The translations under genes and the position numbers were made by a program. This document shows positions 1 to 8,452 of a stretch of 64,000 bases of DNA, piece after piece; positions within the stretch are counted from its first letter, which is position 1, and every line of letters starts with the position of its first letter. The stretch lies in assembly GCF_039536205.1 (NCBI RefSeq), contig NZ_BAAAYL010000001.1:7254001-7318000 (forward strand), in the 5' to 3' direction. Origin of the DNA: Streptomyces sannanensis. Lineage in GTDB: Bacteria; Actinomycetota; Actinomycetes; Streptomycetales; Streptomycetaceae. A model generated the notes under the pieces. The model was not told the origin of the DNA. It did not search any database and saw only the letters and a list, made by a program, of their open reading frames with translations.

Positions 1-218
1 CGTGACCATACCCGACTGCTAGTACACCAGCCGGACTTCTCCATTCCCGCTGGTCAACGGATCGGGAGTGGAGAGTGTAGCGGGGCGCAAGGGAGTGTGG
101 GACGGTCTTTGACGGGTCGTCCCACCAGCATGTGACCGCACCGCATGGAGTGGCAGCGCTCCGGGCAGTGCGCCCATGTGATCAGCGATGCACCAACGAA
201 CATGTGGGAACAGGGACT

Positions 219-303
219 TGGCGATCTGTACGGGAGCAGGACAACCGCCTCATTGATCAGTCCATGCAGGAGTGGGACCGCGTCAGCCAGGGTGTGGCTC
301 TTG
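219..303 (+). pseudogene. Tyrosine integrase C-terminal remnant
   Basis: The reading frame here encodes REQDNRLIDQSMQEWDRVSQ, which closely matches the last residues of the integrase ending at 51599 (REQANRLIEQSMNEWQRVSQ). Upstream bases 1-218 show no readable integrase core, so only the extreme C-terminus survives. As at the right-hand copy, it is followed by TGGTCCG motifs, a terminator hairpin and the att repeat. This identifies it as the integrase-proximal end of another element lying to the left. Confidence 0.7.
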
Positions 304-319
304 GAGTGAGTCGGAGTTC

Positions 320-352
320 TGGTCCGTGACTGGTCCGGAAGTGCTGGTCAGG
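320..352. repeat. TGGTCCG-type repeats next to att1
   Basis: TGGTCCGT (320-327), TGGTCCGG (331-338) and TGGTCAGG (345-352) repeat at 11-14 bp spacing. The same arrangement occurs at 51610-51642 and, in a related form, at 10034-10063, each close to one of the att repeats. They may be integrase or excisionase arm-binding sites; this is inferred from position only. Confidence 0.5.
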
Positions 353-421
353 CGGGATAGTGGTGGGGGGTGCTGGGAGTTACGGCGTAAACCGGGCTCT
401 GCTCGGAGCAGGTCGAGCGGA

Positions 422-463
422 AGGCGCCTGAGGGGCAAAAGCCCAGGTCAGGCGCCTCTTTTT
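422..463. terminator. Terminator hairpin beside att1
   Basis: The inverted repeat AGGCGCCTGA / TCAGGCGCCT (422-431 and 448-457) is followed by a T-rich run, forming a factor-independent terminator. It is the counterpart of the hairpin downstream of the intact aldehyde dehydrogenase at about 51714-51748. Confidence 0.75.
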
Positions 464-472
464 CGGCTTCTG

Positions 473-533
473 GAAGAAGCCGGGCTTCTTCGGCGAGTAC
501 GACACCAGCAGGTTCTTCGTCTGCTGGTGGTAC
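473..533. repeat. att1: direct repeat of the aldehyde dehydrogenase 3' end
   Basis: Read on the minus strand, this stretch encodes [18 protein letters not shown], almost the C-terminus of the intact aldehyde dehydrogenase ([18 protein letters not shown]). Nothing else of that gene is present. It differs from att2 by one base over 61 bp. The TAG stop of the other copies is changed here (tggaag instead of tagaag). It is interpreted as an attachment-site scar between two integrated elements. Confidence 0.85.
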
Positions 534-910
534 ACAAACCTCAACCCGAACGCTGCGAAGCCGAGCATTCGCACGCCCCAGGCGGCACATGGTTGCTGCA
601 GGTGCCGCCGGCCGGTGCAGCGGAGCAGCCTGACGGCTGTCTGACGACTTTGCCTCTGGTGACACGAACCGTGACAACACCCCGAGTTCGAAGCCCTGTT
701 CACCACCTCACTGCTCGCTGTGAAACGGAATGAGCCGACCTGAGCCCCTCTGGTTCCGGACCCCATCGATGAGACCGAAGCCCAGGACCTGGCTGCCCGG
801 CCTTGCACCATGCGCCCGGCCGCCTCGATTTGGGCTCCTCCGGTGAGCACCTTGACTTCGGTCTGCCCGCGATGGTCACGCGGCAGCCGGGCCTTCCTCG
901 CTCACGCTCA
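534..910. other. Element left arm, no recognisable gene
   Basis: No reading frame here has a credible start, ribosome binding site or recognisable protein family. It is the left arm of the att1-att2 element, directly downstream of the convergent secreted nuclease-like gene. Confidence 0.5.
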
Positions 911-2170
911 TTACTGGTTGGCGATGACCGGGTGGAGATAGAAGCTCTCGTTCGGGGCGGGGAACCTCCCGAACTGGTCGGGCCACTGGATGACCCATGC
1001 GCCGTCGCCCCGGTCGTTGTTGCGGATGTTCGCGTACAGCCCGGTGGCGTTGTTCCTCAACAGCGTCAGGTTCGGCATCCGCGAGTCCGGGTGCTCCAGG
1101 GTGAAGTTCTGGGTGTCGCGCTGGTTGCCGCCGGAGCCGGGGACCCCGTCGATGTCGTGGCAGTCCCAGATGTTGAGGTAGTCGCCCCAGCCGGACTGCT
1201 GTCCGCGGTTGACGTCGAGGCACTTGCCGCTGTCACTGCTCATGATCCGGTACATCATGTGCCCGGTTGAGGCCGAGGTGCCGATGGCCTGGAGGCGCCA
1301 GCGCTGGTTGACCGCTCCGTTGGCGTGGTACTGGATCACGTGCGTGCCGTTGGTGTCGTTGCCCTGGAAGACGTCCAGCAGGCGGTCGCTGTTGTCGGCG
1401 TGGATGGTCAGCTCGGGCGGCAGGGCGCCGGCCCGCAGCGCGGAGAAGTAGACCGGCCAGTGGTCGCTGCCGCGGTTGTCCCCGACGGTGGCCTGCCAGT
1501 CCTCGGTGTCCACGTTGCTGATCATGTAGTCGAGTTCGTTGCCGCTCTGCTGGGTGGCCTGGCCGCTGTTGTAGATGCGGGCGTCCGCGGGGAGGCCGAG
1601 CAGACGTGCCCGGTCCGGAGTGAGGTTGAAGTCGCCGAGGACGGCCCAGTGGTTGAGCCCGCGGCCGTTGGCTTCGTCGGCGACGTCCTGGACGAGCGGG
1701 CGTACGTCGAACCCGTTGCCGGACGCGGCGTGGATGGACGCGAACGCGACGTCGTCGGTGGGGCGGGTGACCATCAGCGCCGGGCGGTACATGCCCTCGA
1801 TCTCCACCACCTCGCCCGGGGCCCACGCCGTGGCGATCGCCAGGTTCCGCGACGTTGTGTACAGGATGTAGAGCTGCCGGGTCACCCCGCGGGCGATGGT
1901 CCACTCGTAGTGGTCGATGGTGTTGCCGATGGTGCCGATGTAGCGCGCTCCGGCCGGCGGTTCGTTCGGCACCTCCTGGAGGGCGAGCACGGTGTTGTCC
2001 TGGGCGATGGCCGCCGCGCCCTGCCAGCGGTCGCGGCCGACCTGCATGTTCCAGGTGGCGACGCGGTTGGTTTCCGGGTTGGCCGCGTGCGCGGTGCCGC
2101 CGGTGGCCAGCAGGCCGCACAGGCAGGCGAGCGTGAAGAGTGCGGCGGTCAGGCGGCGCAGTAAGAGCAT
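911..2170 (-). CDS. Secreted CdtB/DNase I-like EEP-family protein with ricin-type lectin domain
   Basis: The start is the ATG at 2170, behind AAGGAG, giving about 419 residues. The N-terminus MLLLRRLTAALFTLACLCGL then TAHA is a Sec signal peptide with cleavage near residue 29. Residues about 30-255 carry the endonuclease/exonuclease/phosphatase signature in order: ATWNMQV, LALQEVP, a His in IHAASGNG, LGDFNLTPD and GSDHWPVYF, with Asn, Glu, Asp and His metal/catalytic positions all present. The ATWNMQ opening and spacing resemble cytolethal distending toxin subunit B. Residues about 265-419 (NQRWRL, KCLDVNRG, LNIWDCH) look like a ricin B-type beta-trefoil. It is probably a secreted, sugar-binding phosphodiesterase or nuclease; the substrate is unknown. 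No CdtA or CdtC partner is nearby. Confidence 0.8.
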   Translation of the reverse strand: MLLLRRLTAALFTLACLCGLLATGGTAHAANPETNRVATWNMQVGRDRWQGAAAIAQDNTVLALQEVPNEPPAGARYIGTIGNTIDHYEWTIARGVTRQLYILYTTSRNLAIATAWAPGEVVEIEGMYRPALMVTRPTDDVAFASIHAASGNGFDVRPLVQDVADEANGRGLNHWAVLGDFNLTPDRARLLGLPADARIYNSGQATQQSGNELDYMISNVDTEDWQATVGDNRGSDHWPVYFSALRAGALPPELTIHADNSDRLLDVFQGNDTNGTHVIQYHANGAVNQRWRLQAIGTSASTGHMMYRIMSSDSGKCLDVNRGQQSGWGDYLNIWDCHDIDGVPGSGGNQRDTQNFTLEHPDSRMPNLTLLRNNATGLYANIRNNDRGDGAWVIQWPDQFGRFPAPNESFYLHPVIANQ

Positions 2171-2279
2171 GGGACGAAGACTCCTTGAGCTTGATTGGTT
2201 GACTGTGTGTAAGTCGTGTGCCGGCGATTTCCGACGCCGCCGGCACACGACTGTGTTCACGCGGATACCGGCACGGGGC

Positions 2280-2713
2280 TCAGCGGGTGGCGGCTGCGGC
2301 TTCCTCCATGAGGAGTTCGACGACGTCCGGGTGACCGATCATCACGACGTGGGATGCGCCGCGGACCTCGACCACGCGGCGCGCGCCGGCCCGCTGGTAA
2401 TCCCACCGCTCGACAGCCGCCGGAATCGCCTTGTCGACGCCGGCGACCACGCTCCAGGAGGGAATGGTGCGCCGGCCTCATTGGTCGCGAAGGCGAAGGC
2501 GGAGGCGCTGAAGGCCGTTGCTCAGCGGCCACCAGTTGGGTCTCCCTCTTGGACAGGTCGGCGGCGAAGACGTCGCGCAGCCGGTCGGCCTGAGTGTAGG
2601 GGCCGGTCCCCGTGGCGCCGTCGGGGTAGCGGCCGATGAGCTTGTCGAGCTTCGTCCCCGACGTTGGGGGACCGAAGGAGGCGGTGTAGACCAGGGCCTT
2701 GACGTTCGGGTTG
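2280..2713 (-). pseudogene. Alpha/beta hydrolase fragment, frameshifted
   Basis: Reading the minus strand from about 2713 gives NPNVKALVYTASFGPPTSG, which parallels HEKVTALAYIAAFAPDKGE of the intact hydrolase at 2872-3564. After LVAAEQRPSA the frame changes and resumes as VVAGVDKAIPAAVERWDYQR, with an end typical of the family (ASHVVMIGHPDVV). The N-terminal half, including the nucleophile elbow, is missing and one frameshift is needed. It is a decayed paralogue of its neighbour. Confidence 0.65.
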
Positions 2714-2871
2714 CCTGCGGCGGGTGTGCGGCGGCTGCGGCGCCGCGGCGGACCGGGGCCGGCGGGTCCGGGGACGGCGTGCCGGGGCCAGTGGCCGCGG
2801 GACGTTCAGCGCCCGCCGCCCGGCCCTTGGGCGGGCGGCGGACGCTGCCGGGGTGCGGTCTTCGGATGTGG

Positions 2872-3564
2872 TCAGCCGGTGGCGGCCTGCTTGATCAAGT
2901 TGGCGACGGTGGCGGGCTGGGAGACGTAGACGGCGTGGCTGGCGGCCACCTCCACGGTCTGCGCGCCGATCCGCTCGGCCATGGCGCGCTGAGCCGGGGG
3001 TGGGATCATGCGGTCGTCGGTGGCCACCAGGTACCAGGCGGGTTTGGTGCGCCAGGCCGGGGTGGAAACCGCTCCGCCGGCCGCGTCCACGCCCCAGGGG
3101 AGCTGCGAGTCGGCCATGAACTCGGCCTGGGCGGGCCGCAGGTCGCCGGCGAAGGAGTCGGCGAACTTGTCGCGGTCCAGGAGCAGGAAGCCCTCGTTCG
3201 GCGGCAGGATCGGCGGGACCGCAGCGCCGGGCGGCGGGTCGGCGATCAGGGAGTTGACCGACTCGCCCTTGTCGGGCGCGAACGCGGCGATGTAGGCCAG
3301 CGCCGTCACCTTCTCATGGTTGCCGGCCTCGGTGATCACCACTCCGCCGTAGGAGTGGCCGACCAGGGTCACCGGTCCCGGCTGGGCGTCGATGACCTGC
3401 CGGGTGACGGCCACGTCGCCGTCCAGCGAGAGGGTGGGGTTCTGCACGACGGCCACGGTGTAGCCGTCGCCCTTCAGGGCCTCGTACACCCCCTGCCATC
3501 CCGAACCGTCCACGAATCCTCCGTGGACGAGCACGACACTCCCGCGCGGTGCGCTGTCGCTCAT
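2872..3564 (-). CDS. Alpha/beta-fold hydrolase
   Basis: The ATG at 3564 follows GGGAGGAACG, giving a 230-residue cytosolic protein, normal for the single-domain family. The oxyanion-hole motif VLVHGGFVDGSGW is near residue 12. The nucleophile elbow GHSYGG (Ser nucleophile) is near residue 68. The acid lies in ATDDRMI and the catalytic His in ASHAVYVS near the C-terminus, so the triad is complete. Such proteins hydrolyse small esters or amides; the sequence does not give the substrate. A decayed relative lies just downstream (2280-2713). A LAL regulator, also on the minus strand, ends 109 bp upstream. Confidence 0.85.
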   Translation of the reverse strand: MSDSAPRGSVVLVHGGFVDGSGWQGVYEALKGDGYTVAVVQNPTLSLDGDVAVTRQVIDAQPGPVTLVGHSYGGVVITEAGNHEKVTALAYIAAFAPDKGESVNSLIADPPPGAAVPPILPPNEGFLLLDRDKFADSFAGDLRPAQAEFMADSQLPWGVDAAGGAVSTPAWRTKPAWYLVATDDRMIPPPAQRAMAERIGAQTVEVAASHAVYVSQPATVANLIKQAATG

Positions 3565-3673
3565 CGTTCCTCCCGGTTTGTCCGGGCCGGGAATCGCGGC
3601 CCGTGCCGAGCACTGTAGGAACGCCACCGATGCCGTCGCCTCCGTCAAATGACTTATTTCCGAGGCTGTTACG

Positions 3674-6463
3674 TCAAGAGCGGTGCAGCTTCTCCAGTGC
3701 GTCACGCAGGCCCGCCCGTGAGGTCACGCCCAGTTTGGGGAACGCCTGGTAGAGGTGGGTGGAGACGGTGCGCGGGGACAGGAAGAGCTTCTCGGCGATC
3801 TGCTTGTTGGACAGGCCGGCCGCGGCCAGGGCCACGATCTCCCGCTGCTGAGGGGTCAGGGCCTTTCCGGGGAGGGCGCGCACCGGGCTGCCGCAGGCGC
3901 GCAGTTCCTGCTCGGCCCGGGCGGACCAGGGCTCGGCGCCCAGCCGCCGGAAGACCTCAGCGGCCGCGCGCAGGTGGCGGCGGGCCCGGGCCGGGGCCTG
4001 TCCGCGCCGCAGGCGCTCACCGTGGAGCAGGCGGATGCGGGCGTGGTCGAAGGGCCACCGCTCGCCGCCCTCGACGGCCAGCGCCTCGCCGAACCCCCGG
4101 GATGCTTCGCTGTCGTCCTCCGCCGCCAGGGCGGCGCATGCACCCAGGACCATGCGCAGGCGCGGTGACACGGCGTCGAGACCGGCGTCCCCGGCCGCCC
4201 GGACATGTTCAAGGGCCTTGTCCCGCCGGCCGGTTCGCACCGCCGCCTCCGCCAGGTCGAGGAACGACCACAGGGCGTGTCCGGTGAACGGCGCCAGGGT
4301 GCCGGCCGGGGTGATCCGGCACGTCTGGTGGTACGCCTCGTCGAAATCCCCCTGGGACAGGGCGATGAGCGTCTTGGCGTGCGCGGCATAGCAGGTGATG
4401 GCGTGGGCGCGGCGGGATCCGCCCCACTGGTCCATCTGATCGGCGAACGCGCGGGCGGTGGGGAAGTCCCCGCAGGCCGCGGCCACGCAGGCGAGCACGA
4501 ACTTCCCGGTCCAGGAGCGCAGCGGATAGTGGTACTCCTCGCACAGTGCCAGCCCGTCGCCGACCACCTGGCGCAGTTCAGCCCACTGGCCGGTGAACCA
4601 GGCGTGGCTGCCCCACAGGAACGAGGCCTGGATGGCGGGGAAGTTGTTCTCCCCGGTACGGCCGCCCCGCGCGGTGCGCCGCAGCGGCTCGTCCACGGCG
4701 CCAAGGCGGTCCGCGTACGCGCCGGCGGTGCCGATCCGTACGATCCGGACCGGGTCGGAGGTGCCGGGCAGTGCTTCGACGGCGGCGTCGAGAGCGGCCC
4801 AGTCCGACGGGAGAGCGCGGGCCGGGTCGGCGAAGGTGGCCCGTAACAGCCGCAGGGTGTCCGGGACGGCGGTGCACTTCGCCGCCGCCGCGTCGTATCC
4901 GGCCCACAGATCCCTTCTGGCTCCGTAGACGCACACGATCAGCAAGGTGGACAGTGCTTCGAGCACGGTCCCGTCGGCCGGGTCGTACGGTTCGGGCTGG
5001 AGGGCGATCGCGCCGGACAGCAGACGGTGGGCGGTGTCGACGTCGCCGTAGCTGTTGAGCAGGTACAGCGCGGTGGCCACCGCGCCGGCCAGGGACGCGC
5101 CGTCCGGGGCGGCCTGGCGGGCATCGTCCAGCAGGCGGGGCACGTCGCGTACCCCGCCGGTGAGGATCGTGCCGAGGTACGCCGCCTGGGCCAGCCGCCG
5201 GGCCTGTTCGGCGGCCGCCGGACTCAGTGCGGCAGCGCGTACGAGCGCTGCCACCGCATTGGGCCCGTCGCCGCGCCGGGCGCTGACGCCGGCGGCGTCT
5301 TCGAGCAGGGCGGCGATCTGCTCGTCGGGCTCGACCGCGGCCTGGGCCAGGTGCCAGGCCCGCTGTTCGAGGACGCCGGTCCAGGCCTCTGCGAGCGCCC
5401 GGTGGGCGCTGCGGCGCTGGTCGCTGGTGGACAGGTCCACCACCGCGGAGCGCATGAGCGAGTGCCGGAACGCCAGCCGCCCGGTGGCGTCGTCGACATG
5501 GACGAGCCGGAGTCGCTCTGCGGGGGCCAAGTGCTTCAGGCCGCACCGTCCTTCCACTGCCCGGCGCACGATCAGCAGGTTGCCGCTGCCCTCCAGCGCC
5601 GCCACGAGCAGCAGGTGCCGGGTGGGCGCGGGTAAGCCCGTGATCCGGGAGGCGAACGTCGCCTGCAGGCGCTGGGTCAGCGGAATGCGTTTGGGCAGGG
5701 CGTGGGACGCGGTGCGCTGTGAGTCGGTGAGGGCGGCGGGAAGCTCCAGGAGCGCCAGCGGATTGCCCTCGGCGTCAGCCATCAGCCGGCGGCGCACGCG
5801 CGGGGCCAGCGCCGGGAAGCGCCGACTGAGCAGTTCCTCGGACGCGGCCTCGCTGAGTGGCCCCAGCTCGTGCAGCGGAAGCCCGCTGTGGTCGAAGAAG
5901 CTCTCGTCGCCAAGCCGGACCGAGCACAGCGTGCCCGCACCGGAGTTCGGGAGCCGGCGCACCACCCGGCCCAGGATGGCGGCACTGGCCCGGTCCAGCC
6001 ACTGCGCGTCGTCCAGGACCAGCAGCACCGGCTGTTTGCGGGACAGCTCCGCTACCAGAGTGACGACGGCCTCGGCAACCGCGTCCTGCCCGGGTGCCCT
6101 GCCCCGCTTGAAGTCCAGGGCCGCGGCGAGGGCGGGCAGATCCGCCACTGCCGCCCGGCTTTCGGGCACCGACGTCAGCAACTGCCGCAGTGCGCCGTAG
6201 CTGGTCTGCGCCCGGTACTGCACGCCCGTCGCGTGCAGCACCTGCATCCCCGCGGACTCGGCCTCCTGGGCGACGGCGGCCAGCAGCGCCGTCTTGCCGA
6301 CGCCCGGCTCGCCGAGCACCACCAGCGACCCGCCCATGCGTGGAACGCCGGTCAGAAAGGCACCGAACAGCTCCATCTCGGCCTCGCGGCCGACCAGTGC
6401 GTGCCCCGCGACGCGGGCATGCTTCGCGGGAGGCGCGGTGCAATCGGTGCTGCGGTGGTCCAT
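3674..6463 (-). CDS. LuxR-family ATP-binding regulator (LAL type)
   Basis: The ATG at 6463 (MDHRSTDCTAPP) lies behind an AAGGGG site, giving about 929 residues. Residues about 20-200 form an AAA/STAND ATPase: Walker A GEPGVGKT near 50 and Walker B LLVLDDAQWLD near 145. A long helical TPR-like middle region follows. A LuxR/GerE winged helix closes the protein (LTPQQREIVALAAAGLSNKQ, then LFLSPRTVSTHL) at about 865-925. Members of this family are large transcriptional activators, often of secondary-metabolite or catabolic genes. The alpha/beta hydrolases downstream on the same strand are its nearest possible targets, which is inference. The ligand is unknown. Confidence 0.9.
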   Translation of the reverse strand: MDHRSTDCTAPPAKHARVAGHALVGREAEMELFGAFLTGVPRMGGSLVVLGEPGVGKTALLAAVAQEAESAGMQVLHATGVQYRAQTSYGALRQLLTSVPESRAAVADLPALAAALDFKRGRAPGQDAVAEAVVTLVAELSRKQPVLLVLDDAQWLDRASAAILGRVVRRLPNSGAGTLCSVRLGDESFFDHSGLPLHELGPLSEAASEELLSRRFPALAPRVRRRLMADAEGNPLALLELPAALTDSQRTASHALPKRIPLTQRLQATFASRITGLPAPTRHLLLVAALEGSGNLLIVRRAVEGRCGLKHLAPAERLRLVHVDDATGRLAFRHSLMRSAVVDLSTSDQRRSAHRALAEAWTGVLEQRAWHLAQAAVEPDEQIAALLEDAAGVSARRGDGPNAVAALVRAAALSPAAAEQARRLAQAAYLGTILTGGVRDVPRLLDDARQAAPDGASLAGAVATALYLLNSYGDVDTAHRLLSGAIALQPEPYDPADGTVLEALSTLLIVCVYGARRDLWAGYDAAAAKCTAVPDTLRLLRATFADPARALPSDWAALDAAVEALPGTSDPVRIVRIGTAGAYADRLGAVDEPLRRTARGGRTGENNFPAIQASFLWGSHAWFTGQWAELRQVVGDGLALCEEYHYPLRSWTGKFVLACVAAACGDFPTARAFADQMDQWGGSRRAHAITCYAAHAKTLIALSQGDFDEAYHQTCRITPAGTLAPFTGHALWSFLDLAEAAVRTGRRDKALEHVRAAGDAGLDAVSPRLRMVLGACAALAAEDDSEASRGFGEALAVEGGERWPFDHARIRLLHGERLRRGQAPARARRHLRAAAEVFRRLGAEPWSARAEQELRACGSPVRALPGKALTPQQREIVALAAAGLSNKQIAEKLFLSPRTVSTHLYQAFPKLGVTSRAGLRDALEKLHRS

Positions 6464-6842
6464 CCCCACACCCCTTGGCGATCGTCGTCGGCGGCAGACA
6501 TGTGCTTGTGGGGGAGAACAGGTTCGATCACAAAGCAGGGCACATTCGCTGTGCGGTCTCCGCTGTAGGCGTCCCCCGTACGCCGACTCCAGCATGGAAC
6601 GCGACGGCCGACCTCGGAAGCCCCACCGCAGTCAGCACCGTCGGTGCGGCGATCGCTGTGCTTCCTCCAATACGGACATAGCGACTTCGGCGGCGCACAT
6701 CATGGGCTCCTCCACGAGATCAACCGGCCCGGCGGGCACCCGCGCCGGAGCGCCGTCTTACGCCACAGCCCGACTGCTTCGGCAGGAGCATGGACGCAGC
6801 TATCCGCGTGCATATGCTGCTCGGGCCAGAGGAGTGGATGAG
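6464..6842. other. Intergenic region between divergent genes
   Basis: This 379-bp gap separates the divergent LAL regulator and the broken isomerase-like gene, so it should hold promoters for both. No convincing -35/-10 pair, operator palindrome or small gene was found. The only clear signal is GAGGAG just upstream of the ATG at 6843. Confidence 0.4.
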
Positions 6843-7262
6843 ATGAGTCCGGAAGGCATGGTCGGCCTGCGGGCGACCATCGACGATGTCCGGATGGTTC
6901 TCCGCTCTCTGAGCGGCGACGAATGGGCTGCCCCGAGCGCCGCCACCGGCTGGTCAGTCAAGTACGTCGCCACTCATATGGCTGATTTGCTGAGCATCCT
7001 GATGTCTGCGGTCAGGGGTGAACTGGACACCGACCTCGGCATTGAGTGGCTCAACGACGTGCACGCGACCGAGAGGGCCGATTGGACTCCCGACGACGTG
7101 CTTGAGGACTTCACACGTCAGTCTGCTGAAGCCCTGTCGGTTTTCGACACGTTGTAGAACGAGCCGTATGCCTCCACGCAGGCGCCGTACCTCGACTTGG
7201 GAACGTATCCCCTGCACACCATGGCCGAAGTGTGCGCTGCCCGCGTGACCGCCTGCGGGTCG
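6843..7262 (+). pseudogene. Maleylpyruvate isomerase N-terminal/DinB-like protein, nonsense-disrupted
   Basis: A good start (GAGGAGTGG then ATG at 6843) leads into MSPEGMVGLRATIDDVRMVL and TGWSVKYVATHMADLL, the four-helix metal-binding module of the mycothiol-dependent isomerase/DinB superfamily, with its first His in ATHMADL. The frame stops at an amber codon at 7155 after SVFDTL. The same frame continues with family-like sequence, NEPYASTQAPYLDLGTYPLH, then loses similarity near 7262. One nonsense mutation and a lost C-terminus make it a pseudogene, unless the 104-residue N-terminal product is functional. Confidence 0.6.
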
Positions 7263-7533
7263 CCAACTACTGATTGGGTTGTTGGCCGTGGGTGGGGCGG
7301 GGTCACACCTGGCCGACGCCGGATTTTGTCTTTCCCGGTTGGCGTCCGTCATACGGGTCATCGAGTGCCGCCGTTCGACGGATGCAGCGGTCGGGTCCGA
7401 TGCGGCTGTCGTCCGGCTGGGACACCTTCCTTGCGGGTGCGCCGGGGGATAGGTCCCGGCCCGAAGAGGAACCCGGTGTCGTGCGGGTTCCGACCCGTCG
7501 TTCACCTGGGTGGTTGAAGGAAGGACTCTCGAC

Positions 7534-8301
7534 GTGCCTGATCCCGTCGTCCTCATCACGGGCGCGCTCACCGGTATCGGCCGCGCCACCGCCTTCGCTT
7601 ACGCCCGGCAAGGCGCAAACCTTGTGGTCTCCGGCCGCCACGAGGACGTGGGTGGGCAGCTTGCCAGGGAACTGGCCGACCTCGGCGCCCCGGCCGAGTT
7701 CGTGCGTGCCGATGTCCGCTTCGACGCCGATGTGAAGGACCTCTTCGACCGTGCGGTCGTGCGGTTCGGGCGGATCGATGTCGCCTTCAACAACGCCGGC
7801 ACCGAGGGAACCCCCGGCCCTGTCACCGAGGTGACCGACGAGGCTTACCAGGCCACCTTCGATACCAACGTCAAGGGAACGCTGCTGTGCCTGAAGCATG
7901 AGTTCCGGGTCATGAGGGAACAGGGCGGCGGCAGCATCGTCAACGTCAGCTCCACCTTCGGCCTGATGGGTTATCCCGGGGCAACCTTGTACGCCGGGAG
8001 CAAGCATGCCGTCGTCGGCATCACCAAGGCGGCCGCACTCGAAGGCGCCGCTCACGGTATCCGGGTCAACGCGGTTGCGCCCGGCTACACCCAGACCGCT
8101 ATGTACGAGCGGTTCACCGGCGACGACACGGGTCGTGCCGCGGTCGATTCGGTGCTGCCCATGCACCGGGCAGGCACCCCGGAGGAGATCGCCGAGGCCG
8201 TCCAGTTCCTGGGTTCGGACAAGGCGAGCTACATCACCGGGCACATCCTCCTTGTCGACGGCGGCCTCATGGCGGGCGGGCCCCTGTTCCCGAGCTCGTG
8301 A
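7534..8301 (+). CDS. Short-chain dehydrogenase/reductase (SDR)
   Basis: GTG at 7534 is preferred because GAAGGAAGG lies 9 bp upstream; an in-frame GTG at 7510 would add eight residues. The product is 255 residues, typical of classical SDRs. It has the NAD(P) motif TGALTGIG near residue 10, the structural FNNAG near 88, the catalytic Ser in NVSSTF and Tyr/Lys in YAGSKHA, and the C-terminal ITGHILLVDGG. It is a complete cytosolic NAD(P)-dependent oxidoreductase; the substrate cannot be read. It is followed after 151 bp by an NmrA-like gene on the same strand. Confidence 0.88.
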   Translation: MPDPVVLITGALTGIGRATAFAYARQGANLVVSGRHEDVGGQLARELADLGAPAEFVRADVRFDADVKDLFDRAVVRFGRIDVAFNNAGTEGTPGPVTEVTDEAYQATFDTNVKGTLLCLKHEFRVMREQGGGSIVNVSSTFGLMGYPGATLYAGSKHAVVGITKAAALEGAAHGIRVNAVAPGYTQTAMYERFTGDDTGRAAVDSVLPMHRAGTPEEIAEAVQFLGSDKASYITGHILLVDGGLMAGGPLFPSS

Positions 8302-8349
8302 ACCGCGAGGTCGCTGGTAGGTCGGCCAGTTGAGTATGCCGATTCCGTC

Positions 8350-8390
8350 ACATGGGCCGACTGTTGTCGCACATGAGCCGACTGTTGTTG
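8350..8390. repeat. Tandem 20-bp direct repeats upstream of the NmrA-like gene
   Basis: ACATGGGCCGACTGTTGTCG (8350-8369) is repeated at 8371-8390 with two mismatches. The 21-bp period is two helical turns, as expected for a protein binding twice on one face of DNA. The repeats sit about 63-103 bp before the ATG at 8453 and are a plausible operator. Confidence 0.5.
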
Positions 8391-8452
8391 CAGCGTCGAC
8401 GGTTCGGCGGGCTCCAGTTGCGCCCTGGTCGTGCGCACCACAGGCTGCCTCT

